Source of the DNA: Lutraria lutraria
Taxonomy: Eukaryota > Mollusca > Bivalvia > Venerida > Mactridae
Reading direction: 5' to 3'
NCBI GenBank assembly: GCA_964023205.1
Contig: OZ026847.1
Location: 14,143,182 to 14,207,181, forward strand
Length of the DNA: 64,000 bases
Part shown: one piece after another, positions 63,648 through 64,000 of the stretch
How positions within the stretch are numbered: the first letter of the stretch is position 1
Layout of the letters: every line of letters begins with the position of its first letter
The notes under the pieces: generated by a model
Told to the model about the DNA's origin: nothing
Database searches by the model: none
What the model saw: the letters and a program-made list of their open reading frames with translations, nothing else
Position numbers and translations under genes: made by a program

Positions 63648-64000
63648 TTTATTTTGTCAAATATCCCAATTAATCATTATCAATTATTCAAAAGAAAGCA
63701 ATTATTAATGAAATGAACAATTTCATGATAATGTCATGACTGAAGAGCAAGCTATAAGTTCATATACAGTACATGTATAAATATGATCAGTCACACTTTT
63801 TATATGAATTACGATAAAGGTGTACTTATCTATAAACAAAACTATTGTTTGTCATATGCAAGACATAAAGTACAGTCTTCCGGCATATTCAAATGAATAT
63901 CTTCTAACTAAGACGATCAAATAATGTATCGTTCCAAGTCAACTCGTTCATTAGGTAACTCGTCCCGGAATAGGTTACCCAACTTTCATTACTATATTTT

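Overview
The window looks like eukaryotic genomic DNA from an AT-rich invertebrate, most likely a bivalve mollusc. The clues are genes split by GT-AG introns, RING-less B-box/NHL TRIM-like proteins, a type II membrane M13 (neprilysin/ECE-like) metallopeptidase gene, many MITE and tRNA-derived SINE relics, and minisatellites. The phylum is inferred from gene families and repeat style, not from a marker gene. There is no bacterial or viral gene organisation.

The whole window is one tandem array of a 13-18 kb unit. All recognisable genes are on the minus strand, so each gene reads from high to low coordinates. Each unit carries (1) the start of an M13 gene: a 14-nt first coding exon, then a 170-nt exon encoding the cytoplasmic tail and membrane anchor; (2) inside the next M13 intron and on the same strand, a complete two-exon TRIM-like gene (344 + 1378 coding nt, 573 aa); (3) the following M13 exons of 63, 18, 162, 84, about 224 and 180 nt plus a damaged exon 8; (4) a stretch of about 17-bp minisatellite before the next M13 start. 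The M13 exon phases join perfectly across the TRIM-containing intron, so TRIM is truly nested.

TRIM copies: copy 1 (1-3039, cut by the left edge), copy 2 (16801-20038), copy 3 (31302-34600), copy 4 (44762-48016) and copy 5 (60974-62351, second exon only; the first lies beyond the right edge). Copies 2, 3 and 4 are complete open reading frames and the visible parts of copies 1 and 5 are open. M13 copies: copy 1 (start 5440, runs off the left), copy 2 (22260 to 7617), copy 3 (36882 to 23744), copy 4 (50074 to 38116) and copy 5 (56589 to 51877, 5' end off the right). In copies 2-5 exon 6 is wrecked by different small deletions or a lost splice acceptor, and no copy has room for the catalytic half. 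The M13 genes therefore look like decaying hosts for an actively duplicated, intact TRIM family.

Units are mosaics of one another. For example, 9.5-14.6 kb matches 39.8-44.9 kb, 21-22 kb matches 35.5-36.6 kb, and 23.5-26 kb matches 51.7-54.2 kb. The first 1.87 kb and the last 1.87 kb are almost identical at an offset of 62,127 bp. A relic of a TRIM 3' end at 14549-14683 marks an old recombination junction. Unit-specific insertions include a 661-bp TIR element with a TA duplication at 28603-29263, a 160-bp MITE in two units, an insertion of about 0.93 kb with CCATGG palindromes at both window ends, and unrecognised stretches at 14.7-16.1, 50.9-51.4 and 57-60.3 kb.
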